Source of the DNA: an uncultured Lachnospiraceae bacterium
Lineage (GTDB): Bacteria; Bacillota; Clostridia; Lachnospirales; Lachnospiraceae
Assembly (NCBI GenBank): GCA_910578335.1
Contig: CAJTPU010000007.1
Location: 79,715-143,714, forward strand
Direction of reading: 5' to 3'
DNA: 64,000 bases
Within the stretch, counting starts at the first letter, position 1. The number at the start of each line of letters is the position of its first letter. A model generated the notes under the pieces. The model was not told the origin of the DNA, searched no databases, and was given only the letters and a program-made list of their open reading frames with translations. Positions 16,407-25,483 of this stretch are shown here, piece by piece. The position numbers and the translations under genes are program-made.

Positions 16407-18440
16407 ATGAGCAAAGAACAGCAGGAAGAACGCCAAAACGAGTACAAGCAGGAACATCAGCACTTTGACGAGTGCCGTGCCTTGATTCTGGAGAACACGA
16501 TAAAATACGAAGCGGAATTTGAGGAAAGGCACCAAAAGACACAGGAGCTCTTCAAAGCGATGCAGGGCGGCGACGTGGAGCTGTACAACCAGATGATGAC
16601 CAGCGCAAGTCTGGAAGAACATGCAGCCAATCAGCTTCGAAAAAACCGCGCGGCGTATGACAATCCCTATTTTGGCAGAATCGACTATCTGGACAAGGAG
16701 ATGGACAGAGAGGAGAAGGTCTATATCGGAAAGAACGGTATCTTCCGCAATAAGACGGACGTTGTGGTTGCCGACTGGCGCGCACCGATTTCCAGCGTTT
16801 ATTATGAAAATGAAATCGGGGACGGAAGCTACAGCCTGCCGGAAAAGGTGAAGGACGACGGGATGGAAAGCCCGCAGATACCCATCTGCCTGCACTTAAA
16901 GAGAACCTATGATGTGGAGAAAGGGATTTTAAAAGGGTATTATGACAGTGATGTGGCGGCAAACGATGCACTCTTGGTACAGTATCTCTCCAAAAATAAG
17001 GATGCGGTGCTGGGGGATATCATTGCTACCATACAGAAGGAGCAGAATGAGATTATCAGGGAATCCCCCTTTAAAAACATTCTGGTGCAGGGCGTAGCGG
17101 GAAGCGGCAAGACCACTGTAGCAATGCACCGGATTTCCTATATTCTTTATAATTACAAGGAACGCTTTACCTCCAATGAGTTCTGTATTATAGGCAGCAA
17201 TGACTTATTGCTTTCCTACATTACAAGCGGGCTGCCGGAGCTTGATGTGAAAGACGTCAAGCAGAAGCGTATGGACGTTATGCTTACCCATCTTCTGAAA
17301 AAGGAATGGACGAAAAAGCAGAAGGTGTCAGAGCCTCTGCCGGATGCGGCGGTCAGGAGCCGTATGGATTTTATGCTGCGGCTGGAGCTGTGGCTTTTAA
17401 GGCTGCGGGAAGAAAAGGTCTGCGCGAAGGAGCTTGTGGACAAAGAACTGGGCGTGGTGCTCAGCAAAAGCGGCGTTGAACGTCTTAGGGAAGAAAACCC
17501 GGAGTATAGTATTTACAGGCTGCTTGCCACACTGGACGAGCGGGTAAAGACAAGGTTGAAATTTTTGACGCCTGAAGGCGAAAAGGATTACTTTTTAAAA
17601 AAATGCAGGGAGTATAAGAATTATTACAAAAATCAGGCGGTAGAAGCAAGCGTTTACGCGCTGTATCAGGAATTTTTGACGGATTATGAGAGGGAATTCC
17701 CACAGGCGGCAGACTTGGCGTTTCACGCAAAAAAGGCGGCTGCAGGGGAATACGATATTTATGATGTGGCGGCGATGGTGTTGATTTATTACCGTGTAAA
17801 ACAGAAGAAAGAAGATGAGGAATTTGGGCAGATTTTTATTGACGAGGCACAGGATTTTGGGGTTACGCTCTACTATGTGCTGCGAAAGGTGCTGCCGGCT
17901 TGCTATTTTACCATTATGGGTGATGTGTCCCAGAATATTAATTATGAAACGGGCATGAACGATTGGGAGGACATGAGAAAATGGGTGCTGACAGGGGCGC
18001 GGGATACCTTCAGGCTTTTGCGGAAGAGTTACCGCAACACCATAGAAATCTCTGAGTATGCAGGCAGGATTCTGGAAAAGGCGTCTTTCGGACGGTATCG
18101 GATAGAGCCGGTCATCCGCCATGGAATTCCCGTGCAGGAGTACAGGGAGGCTGACGAGGAGGCGATGTACAGGCACGCCCAGAGGATTGTTGAGGCGGCA
18201 CGGAAGGAGGGGTATGGCAGTATAACCGTTATCTGCCGTGATGACGAGGAGGCGGCGTGGATTGGGAAGTGGCTTTTGGGAGTGGACATTCTTCCCGTCC
18301 GTATGACAAAGGGTCTGGAATTTGATGTGGTTATACTGTGGAATCCGCCAAAAGAGGCGCCCGCGACAGCAAAAACGGCGAAGCTTTTGTATGTGGCGGC
18401 GACACGGGCGCTGCATGAACTGCATATTTTGCGCCTGTGA
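16407..18440 (+). CDS. helD: HelD-like UvrD/PcrA-family helicase
   Basis: A 677-residue superfamily I helicase-like ATPase. Proteins of this group (HelD of Bacillus) bind RNA polymerase and release it from stalled or finished complexes. A charged coiled N-terminal region (residues 1-60) precedes NPYFGRIDY, a conserved HelD stretch. Walker A is GVAGSGKTT (residues 229-237), the DEAQDF Walker B lies near residue 480, and the C-terminal motifs include RMTKGLEFDVV and VAATRAL, as in UvrD proteins. AAGGAGGT lies ahead of the ATG. It stands alone, with its own 236-bp upstream region. Confidence 0.88.
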   Translation: MSKEQQEERQNEYKQEHQHFDECRALILENTIKYEAEFEERHQKTQELFKAMQGGDVELYNQMMTSASLEEHAANQLRKNRAAYDNPYFGRIDYLDKEMDREEKVYIGKNGIFRNKTDVVVADWRAPISSVYYENEIGDGSYSLPEKVKDDGMESPQIPICLHLKRTYDVEKGILKGYYDSDVAANDALLVQYLSKNKDAVLGDIIATIQKEQNEIIRESPFKNILVQGVAGSGKTTVAMHRISYILYNYKERFTSNEFCIIGSNDLLLSYITSGLPELDVKDVKQKRMDVMLTHLLKKEWTKKQKVSEPLPDAAVRSRMDFMLRLELWLLRLREEKVCAKELVDKELGVVLSKSGVERLREENPEYSIYRLLATLDERVKTRLKFLTPEGEKDYFLKKCREYKNYYKNQAVEASVYALYQEFLTDYEREFPQAADLAFHAKKAAAGEYDIYDVAAMVLIYYRVKQKKEDEEFGQIFIDEAQDFGVTLYYVLRKVLPACYFTIMGDVSQNINYETGMNDWEDMRKWVLTGARDTFRLLRKSYRNTIEISEYAGRILEKASFGRYRIEPVIRHGIPVQEYREADEEAMYRHAQRIVEAARKEGYGSITVICRDDEEAAWIGKWLLGVDILPVRMTKGLEFDVVILWNPPKEAPATAKTAKLLYVAATRALHELHILRL

Positions 18441-18472
18441 AAAGTTTGACACACAAGATATGGTATTTTGCG

Positions 18473-18501
18473 TTGACTTTCCCTTTGATAGGTGTTACAC
18501 T
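18473..18501 (+). promoter_or_regulatory. Candidate promoter of nrdD
   Basis: TTGACT (18473-18478), a 17-bp spacer and TACACT (18496-18501), 31 bp before the GTG start. Confidence 0.6.
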
Positions 18502-18532
18502 GATACTATCGTTTCGAAAGGGAGGGACTTAG

Positions 18533-20917
18533 GTGTTTCAAGTAATAAAAAGAGATGGAGAAAAGGTAGACTTTACACTGACCAAAATTAATGACGCGAT
18601 TATGAAAGCGTTTCATGCCACACAGATGCAGTACAGCAATGACATTGTAGATTTGCTGGCGCTGCGTGTCTCGGCGGATTTTCAGAGTAAGGTGAAGGAC
18701 AACGCCGTGCAGGTGGAGGATATTCAGGACAGTGTAGAGCGTGTGCTGGGGCAGGCAGGTTATGAGGAAGTTGCAAAGGCTTATATCCTGTACCGTAAAC
18801 AGCGCGAAAAAATGCGCACCATGAAGTCCACCATTTTGGATTATAAGGATGTTGTCAACAGCTATGTAAAGGTTGAGGACTGGCGGGTAAAGGAGAATTC
18901 CACGGTGACATATTCCGTGGGCGGCTTGATTCTGAGCAATTCGGGAGCAGTCACAGCTAATTACTGGCTGTCTGAAATTTACGACCAGGAGATTGCCGAT
19001 GCGCACCGCAATGCGGACATCCATATCCATGATTTGTCCATGCTGACGGGTTATTGTGCAGGCTGGTCCTTAAAGCAGCTTATCAAAGAAGGATTGGGCG
19101 GCATCACCGGCAAGATTACCTCCGCCCCTGCAAAGCATTTATCCGTGCTCTGCAATCAGATGGTAAATTTCCTCGGCATTATGCAGAATGAATGGGCGGG
19201 AGCGCAGGCGTTTTCCTCCTTTGACACCTATCTGGCGCCATTTGTCAAGGCGGATAATTTGAGCTATGGCGAAGTAAAGAAATGTATAGAGGCGTTTATC
19301 TATGGCGTTAACACGCCGAGCCGCTGGGGTACGCAGGCACCTTTCTCCAATATTACGCTGGACTGGACCGTACCGGACGATTTGGCGGAGCTTCCTGCTA
19401 TCGTGGGCGGACAGGAGATGGATTTTACATACAAGGACTGCAAAAAAGAGATGGACATGGTCAACAAGGCGTTTATCGAGACCATGATTGAGGGGGATTC
19501 CAACGGACGGGGCTTCCAGTATCCCATTCCCACCTATTCCATCACAAGGGATTTTGACTGGTCCGACAATGAAAATAACAGGCTTTTATTTGAGATGACC
19601 GCAAAATACGGCACGCCGTATTTCTCTAATTATATCAATTCGGACATGCAGCCCTCCGACGTGCGGAGCATGTGCTGCAGGCTGCGCCTTGATTTGCGTG
19701 AGCTTCGGAAAAAGACAGGCGGTTTCTTCGGCTCGGGTGAGAGCACGGGCAGCGTCGGCGTGGTGACGATAAATATGCCGCGTATTGCGTATCTTTCCGC
19801 CAGCAAGGACGAGTTTTATGCAAGGCTGAATCATATGATGGACGTGGCGGCGCGTTCCCTCAAAATTAAAAGAGGCGTTATCACGAAGCTTTTGGAGGAG
19901 GGGCTTTACCCCTATACCAAGCGTTATCTGGGCAGCTTCGAGAATCATTTTTCTACCATCGGGCTTATCGGTATGAACGAGGTGGGCTTAAATGCTAACT
20001 GGCTGAGAGCCGACATGACGGACAAGAGGACGCAGGAGTTTACCAAAGAGGTATTAAACCATATGAGGGAAAGGCTCTCTGACTATCAGGAGCAGTATGG
20101 TGATTTGTACAATCTGGAGGCGACGCCGGCAGAGAGCACCACATATCGTCTTGCCAAGCATGACAAGAAGCGCTGGCCGGCAATCAAGACGGCGGGAAAT
20201 TTGGGCGACACCCCTTACTACACCAATTCTTCCCATTTGCCGGTAGATTTTACCACGGATATTTTCGATGCGCTGGATATTCAGGACGAGCTGCAGACCT
20301 TGTATACCTCGGGAACCGTGTTCCATGCTTTCCTTGGAGAAAAGCTGCCTGACTGGAAGGCGGCTGCAAATCTGGTTAAGACCATTGCGGAAAATTATAA
20401 GCTGCCGTATTATACCCTCTCACCGACCTATTCTATCTGCAAAGAGCATGGGTATCTGGCGGGTGAGGTAAAGAAATGCCCGCACTGCGGACAGCGCACG
20501 GAAATCTACAGCCGTATTACCGGCTACTACAGACCTGTGCAGAACTGGAACGACGGCAAACTGCAGGAATATGCCAACAGGACGGAATATGATGTTGCAA
20601 ACTCCGTATTGAAGCGCCCTATGGGTGCAGTGGTGACGCTTTCTAACTATGCCGAGGACGTGGAGGTTTCTGTCAGGACGCCGGAAAATATCAAGTATCT
20701 GTTTACAACCAAGACCTGCCCGAACTGTAAGGCGGCGAAGGAATATCTGCGAGGAGAAAGCTACGTGCTTATCGATGCGGAGGAAAATATGGAGCTGGCA
20801 CAGCGCTACGGCGTGATGCAGGCGCCGACGCTGGTCGTGGTAAATGGCAGCAGCCACAAAAAGTATGTGAATGTCTCCAATATAAAGAAGTATGCGGAGA
20901 GCATGGTGACGGTCTGA
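18533..20917 (+). CDS. nrdD: Anaerobic ribonucleoside-triphosphate reductase with fused glutaredoxin-like tail
   Basis: A 794-residue class III ribonucleotide reductase that makes deoxynucleotides without oxygen. The GTG start follows GGAGGG. Residues 1-90 are an ATP-cone (FQVIKRDGEKVDF). The catalytic body contains GVNTPSRWGTQAPF and the zinc site cysteines in CKEHGYLAGEVKKCPHCG. The radical glycine is Gly664 in RITGYYRPVQNW. After about residue 715 comes an extra thioredoxin-fold tail with CPNC (Cys729, Cys732) and QAPTLVV, a glutaredoxin-like domain that probably reduces the active site. The activase gene nrdG, usually next door, is not in the following 40 kb. Confidence 0.95.
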   Translation: MFQVIKRDGEKVDFTLTKINDAIMKAFHATQMQYSNDIVDLLALRVSADFQSKVKDNAVQVEDIQDSVERVLGQAGYEEVAKAYILYRKQREKMRTMKSTILDYKDVVNSYVKVEDWRVKENSTVTYSVGGLILSNSGAVTANYWLSEIYDQEIADAHRNADIHIHDLSMLTGYCAGWSLKQLIKEGLGGITGKITSAPAKHLSVLCNQMVNFLGIMQNEWAGAQAFSSFDTYLAPFVKADNLSYGEVKKCIEAFIYGVNTPSRWGTQAPFSNITLDWTVPDDLAELPAIVGGQEMDFTYKDCKKEMDMVNKAFIETMIEGDSNGRGFQYPIPTYSITRDFDWSDNENNRLLFEMTAKYGTPYFSNYINSDMQPSDVRSMCCRLRLDLRELRKKTGGFFGSGESTGSVGVVTINMPRIAYLSASKDEFYARLNHMMDVAARSLKIKRGVITKLLEEGLYPYTKRYLGSFENHFSTIGLIGMNEVGLNANWLRADMTDKRTQEFTKEVLNHMRERLSDYQEQYGDLYNLEATPAESTTYRLAKHDKKRWPAIKTAGNLGDTPYYTNSSHLPVDFTTDIFDALDIQDELQTLYTSGTVFHAFLGEKLPDWKAAANLVKTIAENYKLPYYTLSPTYSICKEHGYLAGEVKKCPHCGQRTEIYSRITGYYRPVQNWNDGKLQEYANRTEYDVANSVLKRPMGAVVTLSNYAEDVEVSVRTPENIKYLFTTKTCPNCKAAKEYLRGESYVLIDAEENMELAQRYGVMQAPTLVVVNGSSHKKYVNVSNIKKYAESMVTV

Positions 20918-20955
20918 AAATTGGCTGTATCATAAGACAGGAAGTGTTTTCATAA

Positions 20956-20990
20956 GGCAAAAACCGGTTGGGATATCGGTTTTTGCCTTA
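20956..20990 (+). terminator. Terminator after nrdD
   Basis: An 11-bp stem (GGCAAAAACCG at 20956-20966 with CGGTTTTTGCC at 20977-20987) around a 10-nt loop. The T run sits inside the stem, so it could work in both directions. Confidence 0.6.
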
Positions 20991-21151
20991 TTGTGTGAGC
21001 CGGACTCTGCCGCAAACACGATAAGATACAGTTGGCAAAAGATAGCGGGAGTGTTACAATCATATCATTGACAGTTGCATGGCAATCAAGCTGTATGTAT
21101 TGTATATGCGGCAAGGTGTCGGGAGAAGAAAGTGAGGAAGGCTGGCAGACG

Positions 21152-21643
21152 ATGCCAAAAGGGCAGATGAAAAATAAAATGCAGGAAATTCCGGTATTCC
21201 GGATTACAATAGAGAGAGAGAAGCTGGCAAAGGATAAAAAGGGTATTTGCAGAATTTTTGAATTGCTGGAAGCGCACAGGATTCCGTGCGAGTGTATTGC
21301 AATCAACATCGACTGGCTTGCCATCATTATCAGGGAGGCTGAGTACGGAAAGCTGAGTGGATTTCTTATTTTGCTGAGGCAGGAGCTGAGCAGAGTCAAT
21401 ACCTTTATAGAAAAAGATATGATGCTGCTTTGTATGGTTGGAGAGCAGATAAAAAGCCGCGACATCGGCATGATAACGAGCAGCCTGATTATGCAGGGGG
21501 TTGAGATTAAAATGCAGCGTTACCTGCAGTGCCGCGACAGGTTTATGGTTTGTGTGGCTGCGGCTGCGGCAGTACAGGCAAAACAGATTGTTGCAGAGAT
21601 TATGGACGGCAGGACGGAAAAAAGCGGCGGACTGTTGCAATAA
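21152..21643 (+). CDS. Stand-alone aspartokinase-type ACT domain protein
   Basis: About 163 residues made of two ACT-like units. The first (from about residue 25, KDKKGICRIFELLEAHRIPC) and the second (from about residue 90, IEKDMMLLCMVGEQIKS followed by an MITSSL helix and VEIKMQ strand) match the order and wording of the tandem ACT region at the C-terminus of monofunctional aspartate kinases. There is no kinase domain and the frame upstream (to 21032) does not encode one. The usual ligand-contacting residues are altered (no SQ/SS pair before the last strand). Starts at 21152, 21167 and 21179 are all possible. It sits directly before an acyltransferase gene. Ligand and partner are unknown. 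Confidence 0.6.
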   Translation: MPKGQMKNKMQEIPVFRITIEREKLAKDKKGICRIFELLEAHRIPCECIAINIDWLAIIIREAEYGKLSGFLILLRQELSRVNTFIEKDMMLLCMVGEQIKSRDIGMITSSLIMQGVEIKMQRYLQCRDRFMVCVAAAAAVQAKQIVAEIMDGRTEKSGGLLQ

Positions 21644-21685
21644 TTGCCTGTGGGCAGCAGGCAGGGGAAAACGGAGGAAGTGATT

Positions 21686-22750
21686 TTGCAGAAAAAACGG
21701 ATTGCATATCTTGATTTGGTTCGCATTATGGCGGGTATTTTGGTGGTTATGGTGCATATTTCGGCACAGCAGATTGAAAGCCTGAAGGTGGAGAGCGCAG
21801 CCTTTGCAATTACCAACGCCTTCAACTGCCTTGCCTTTTCGGGGGTGGCGCTTTTTGTTATGATAAGCGGCGCGCTTGCCCTTCGCCCGGAGCGGGAAAT
21901 GGATTTAAAAGCGCTGCTTTTACGCAGGACACTGCATTTTTTTGTCCTGTATTATATCTGGAAGGCTTTCTATCAGGTGGTTGACATGCTGGAAAAAGGA
22001 GAAAGCTTTACGCTTGCCGCCATTAAGAATGATGTGATTCTGGCGCTGGTTCAGAAGAGGGGCTATTACCATCTCTGGTTTCTGCCCATGATTGCCATAC
22101 TCTATATGGCGGTGCCTCTTGTAAAGAAGGGGTTTGCAGAAAAAAAGCTGTGCCGGTATTTTCTGATTGTGTTCTTTGTGACCGCGCTTTTTGTGCCGAC
22201 GCTGCTACACTATGAATTCAAGTTTAAATATCTGCTGGTGGATTTTTTTACATCCAACGATTTTTATCTGTTCGGCGGATATTTGGGATATTTTGTGCTG
22301 GGACATTATTTGCATAGCTGGCGTGAGGAGATAACGGTAAAAAAGCGTGTGCTGCTCTATGCGGCGGGCGCGCTCTGCTTTCTTCTGGCATGTATTCTGG
22401 GTACTCTTGACTCGCGTGCAGCCGGCGCATTTTCCGGTCATATGAACACACCCTTTGCCGCGACTACCTTTTTTACTGCCGCAGCCCTTTTTGTGGCGGG
22501 GCAGTCTGCTGACAGGAAAATAGCTTCCTCGGCAAAGGCAGGCAAGGTATTTGCTTTTCTGGCGGGTACCGTGTTTGGCGTTTATCTTCTGCATCCGCTG
22601 GCGATTTTAGTCTGGGAGCGCATCGGTTTAAGGACGTCCCTGTGTACGCCGCTTCTCTCCATTCCGCTTCTGACAACTTGTACGGCGGTGCTGTCGGGGC
22701 TGGCTGCGGCGCTTTTACTCAAAATACCGGTTTTAAGAAAGCTTATATAA
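21686..22750 (+). CDS. Acyltransferase 3 family membrane protein
   Basis: An integral membrane protein of about 354 residues with roughly ten membrane segments. The opening IAYLDLVRIMAGILVVMVHIS is the signature first segment of the acyltransferase-3 (OafA/WecH-like) family, including the conserved His. The TTG at 21686 is preferred because GGAGGA lies six bases upstream, though GTG 21680 and an earlier TTG are in frame. Members O-acetylate or succinylate sugars and other envelope molecules; the acceptor here is unknown. Confidence 0.85.
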   Translation: MQKKRIAYLDLVRIMAGILVVMVHISAQQIESLKVESAAFAITNAFNCLAFSGVALFVMISGALALRPEREMDLKALLLRRTLHFFVLYYIWKAFYQVVDMLEKGESFTLAAIKNDVILALVQKRGYYHLWFLPMIAILYMAVPLVKKGFAEKKLCRYFLIVFFVTALFVPTLLHYEFKFKYLLVDFFTSNDFYLFGGYLGYFVLGHYLHSWREEITVKKRVLLYAAGALCFLLACILGTLDSRAAGAFSGHMNTPFAATTFFTAAALFVAGQSADRKIASSAKAGKVFAFLAGTVFGVYLLHPLAILVWERIGLRTSLCTPLLSIPLLTTCTAVLSGLAAALLLKIPVLRKLI

Positions 22751-22764
22751 GACATACAGGAATC

Positions 22765-22794
22765 CGGCTGCTGCGCTTCGCGGCGGCCTTTTTT
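22765..22794 (+). terminator. Terminator after the acyltransferase gene
   Basis: A nine-pair stem with two G-T pairs (22766-22788) followed by six T residues. It lies between the convergent acyltransferase and DUF4956 genes. Confidence 0.7.
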
Positions 22795-22804
22795 GCTGTC
22801 AAAG

Positions 22805-23479
22805 TCACAGACCGCCCCGAATGGCGGGAAGATAGCGGAGCGAAACCGGAAGGGCATGGTTAAGTCCGCGGATTTCATCAAGAAAAGCCTTGACAGGTTC
22901 TTTTTCTTTTAGGTACACAAGGTACTGCAGCTCACAGGAAGCATCTGCGCCGTCTATTTCCACTTTGATAAGACGGAAGGATTTGGTATATCTGGAAAAG
23001 ATACTGTTAAAAAGAGTCTCATACGCCGTATCTGCGGGCACAAAAACCGTAAGCAGCCTTGCGCTTTCCTTTTTGCCGTAAAAGGGAAGCGTCTGTACAA
23101 GGAGAATGGCGGCGCCTATAGCGATAAGCAGCAGTCCGGCGACGCCGATGCAGCCTAAGCCGGTGGCAAGCCCGACGGACATGGCAAGGAAAAGACTGGT
23201 GATTTCTCTGGAATTTCCCTCCGCAGAGCGGAACCGAATCAGGCTGAAGGCGCCCAGCACCGCAACACCCGTCCCCAGATTGCCGTTCACCAGCATAATG
23301 ACCGCCTGCACAATGGCGGGAAGAATAATCAACGTCAGAATAAAGTTCTTGCTATAGCTGTTTTTGTACATGTGCAGCAGCGCAACCAGCCCGCCAAAGA
23401 CCAGAGAGGCAGCGGTACACAGCATAAAGTCGGGCAGCCCGATATCGAGAATAGACAGAGTTAAAAAATAATTCGTCAT
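22805..23479 (-). CDS. DUF4956 family membrane protein
   Basis: A 224-residue protein with four membrane segments in the first 140 residues and a soluble C-terminal domain of about 80 residues. The segment LGAFSLIRFRSAEGNSREIT (between segments 2 and 3) is the family hallmark. Role unknown; family members often sit beside polyphosphate (VTC-like) or CotH-type genes, but this copy stands alone on the minus strand. ATG 23479 is preferred (AAAGGAAG upstream) over ATG 23506. Confidence 0.85.
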   Translation of the reverse strand: MTNYFLTLSILDIGLPDFMLCTAASLVFGGLVALLHMYKNSYSKNFILTLIILPAIVQAVIMLVNGNLGTGVAVLGAFSLIRFRSAEGNSREITSLFLAMSVGLATGLGCIGVAGLLLIAIGAAILLVQTLPFYGKKESARLLTVFVPADTAYETLFNSIFSRYTKSFRLIKVEIDGADASCELQYLVYLKEKEPVKAFLDEIRGLNHALPVSLRYLPAIRGGL

Positions 23480-23543
23480 GAGTGCGGCTTCCTTTCTTGC
23501 AAACATAGAATCAGGAGGCGAAACGTCCTGATTTCATAACAAT

Positions 23544-23572
23544 AGTATAAAATAAAAAGGAGATGTGCGCAA
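23544..23572 (-). promoter_or_regulatory. Candidate promoter of the DUF4956 gene
   Basis: On the minus strand TTGCGC (23572-23567), a 17-bp spacer and TATACT (23549-23544). Confidence 0.55.
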
Positions 23573-23801
23573 CCTTTTTGCCTGCCCGGGGGTATTATGT
23601 ATAGACGTACGATTTAGAACCGGCAGGCGGAGTGCAGCCGTTTCCCATAGGGAGTAAGAGAATATGGTGTCGGAAAACCAAGAACGGTGTGAAGCGCTGT
23701 ATGGAGGACGAGGTTGAAAGGGGTATCAAAATGGAAAAGAGAAAAAGAAATTTGCAGTAAAAGAAAGCGGTTTTGAACGGCAAGACCGTGATGACGAAGG
23801 A

Positions 23802-23821
23802 CATATGTATTTTTACATATG
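23802..23821. promoter_or_regulatory. Perfect palindrome upstream of the 23.9-27.1 kb operon
   Basis: CATATGTA, TTTT, TACATATG: two perfect 8-bp arms, 43 bp before the first gene. It could be an operator or a small mRNA hairpin; no cognate regulator is apparent. Confidence 0.35.
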
Positions 23822-23864
23822 GGGATAGTCTTGAAGGAAAACATGCGCAGAAATGGAGACTATG

Positions 23865-24566
23865 ATGAGTATCGAAATATATGCATCTATGATGATGAAG
23901 CTTTTTGCAGGATTATTTCTGCTTTCCGTGCTGGCAGGGGTGACGGCGGTTGTAAGCAGAATACGAAAGAGAACGGTAAAATACTGGTGGCTGATACCTT
24001 GCGTCATGGTGTATTCCGTTGTGGCAGTATTCAATACCTTTATTGCCAGCATTGCCTATGACGACCCTGCCGACCCCAATTACAGTATATATAAAGGCTG
24101 GGAGCTGCGGGATTTCATTTTAAACGATTTGAAGGTGTTTGCAATAGGGCTGTTTCTTGTGGCATTGCTTTATCTGATTTTGAGAAGAAAGAATAAGCTG
24201 CAGGAAAAAACGGGCAGGAGGGCAGCCTTGATTGTCTTGGCGGTTTTGCTTGCCGTAGCAGTGGTTTCGGTTTTGTTTTCGCCCAAAGAGGAACAGAAGG
24301 ACGCAGTGATTGAGGTGGAGGGCTTTGCGCTTACTTTTCCTGCAGAGGGCGGCAAAATTACCGTGGAGGAGCTGGAGGCGATTGCGCCGGGCAGCTCTGG
24401 CGTGGAAATTCGTGATAAGCTGGGAGAGCCGGATGCATGGATTGGGAGCGGTATGTTGAGAATGGTTTATTTTGTGGAAGGCAATCGTGCCGCTGTATTC
24501 CATTTTACATATCCGGCGTGCTATGAGGATTTGAAGGAGATTGTACTGTATGGAGGAAAGGAGTAA
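23865..24566 (+). CDS. Uncharacterised membrane protein with soluble C-terminal domain
   Basis: A 233-residue protein with four membrane segments (about residues 10-30, 42-65, 90-107 and 120-140) and a C-terminal domain of about 80 residues outside the membrane (IEVEGFALTFPAEGGKITVE, then EIRDKLGEPDAWIGSGMLRM). The EIRDKLGEPD stretch resembles the SmpA/OmlA-type motif (xxLGxPxxxxG) of small exported domains, a loose likeness. ATG 23865 or 23862, with GGAG just upstream. It leads a run of same-strand genes; function unknown. Confidence 0.6.
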   Translation: MSIEIYASMMMKLFAGLFLLSVLAGVTAVVSRIRKRTVKYWWLIPCVMVYSVVAVFNTFIASIAYDDPADPNYSIYKGWELRDFILNDLKVFAIGLFLVALLYLILRRKNKLQEKTGRRAALIVLAVLLAVAVVSVLFSPKEEQKDAVIEVEGFALTFPAEGGKITVEELEAIAPGSSGVEIRDKLGEPDAWIGSGMLRMVYFVEGNRAAVFHFTYPACYEDLKEIVLYGGKE

Positions 24567-24569
24567 GAA

Positions 24570-25424
24570 ATGACAAAAGAGGAGAGAGTGATACGTTATT
24601 TTGAACTGGCTTCCACACCGGAATGGCTGCCTTATGATACAAGTGATTTGCGGGAGGAATTGGGGATAACCGAGGAGGATACTTGGGAATACAGGCAGAA
24701 GCTGGAAAGTGCGTTAAGCCTAAAACCTGCGGAAAAACGGGATATAGTGGTAAAGCGGGTAATAAAGCCTGCGCTTAAAAAATGCGGCTTCTCCACATCG
24801 GGTTCGGACTGGAGGCGGGAGACAGAGGAGGCATACATTATTATCCACATGCAGAATTTTCGGTTTAACGGTATTGTAAACGGGGCGTGCTTCCGTTTTC
24901 ATATCAGCGCTTCCCCAAAGGGGGAAATCAGGGAGAAGCTTTCGAACCAGTGGATGTACAATCAGGAGCATGAGTTGAAGCAGTTTGCCTTTCTCCCGTA
25001 TTGCGGTATGCTTTCCCCCTATTATGCCGGCGATATGTATCAAATAGACGGTTATAAAAATTATCTTCCCACGGATGTGCCTGTGGAGGATATCTGCAGG
25101 CAGATAGGGGAAGATTTTGAAACGTATATATTGCCTCCGCTGTGTGAGGCTGCCACCTATGAGGATTTTGAAAAGCTGCGTGCCGAAAAATTGGAGCGCT
25201 ATCAGGAGAAGGAAATAAGGCTGTTACGGTATTATTATGCGGCACAGGCGGCGGCAGCGGAGACGACGGGCTTGGGTTACGCCTCTCTTGTGCGGCTTGG
25301 AAAAGAGCTGGAGCTGAGTGCGGGAGATATTAAGTCCCATTTGGAGTGGCTTGCGGTGTGCAGAAAAAATTCCCGTTTTACGAAGATTGATGCAGCGGAG
25401 ATTGCCATAAGGGCTTTAAAATAG
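24570..25424 (+). CDS. DUF4304 domain protein
   Basis: A 284-residue soluble protein beginning three bases after the previous gene. The N-terminal 60 residues look like a small helical domain. Residues about 60-185 match DUF4304: VKRVIKPALKKCGFSTSG, then the strand pair EAYIIIHMQNF and CFRFHISAS. The C-terminus is helical with Ala- and Glu-rich stretches and a possible helix-turn-helix near the end. Members are widespread in Firmicutes and uncharacterised, sometimes placed near immunity or toxin genes; no toxin is seen here. Confidence 0.65.
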   Translation: MTKEERVIRYFELASTPEWLPYDTSDLREELGITEEDTWEYRQKLESALSLKPAEKRDIVVKRVIKPALKKCGFSTSGSDWRRETEEAYIIIHMQNFRFNGIVNGACFRFHISASPKGEIREKLSNQWMYNQEHELKQFAFLPYCGMLSPYYAGDMYQIDGYKNYLPTDVPVEDICRQIGEDFETYILPPLCEAATYEDFEKLRAEKLERYQEKEIRLLRYYYAAQAAAAETTGLGYASLVRLGKELELSAGDIKSHLEWLAVCRKNSRFTKIDAAEIAIRALK

Positions 25425-25483
25425 GAGCTTTGCACTGCTATGCTGATTGCTTATTTTGACTGTAAGAAAGTGGGGACGTATGC

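Larger units (their letters stand above)
23480..23864. other. 385-bp divergent intergenic region
   Basis: It holds the minus-strand promoter of the DUF4956 gene, a 7-bp hairpin in its leader (ATCAGGA at 23511-23517 with TCCTGAT at 23527-23533), and the palindrome at 23802-23821 ahead of the next operon. The stretch 23580-23800 has no frame with a start and ribosome binding site that I would call, and nothing I recognise. Confidence 0.55.

Noticed and set aside
22805..23479. Polyphosphate or CotH-type operon suggested by DUF4956
   Set aside because: No VTC or CotH gene is next to it; it stands alone between a terminator and a divergent promoter region.
23595..23844. Minus-strand frames in the 23.6-23.8 kb gap
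   Set aside because: Hydrophobic, Phe/Leu-rich translations from AT-rich purine tracts, no ribosome binding sites, two overlapping frames of equal quality.
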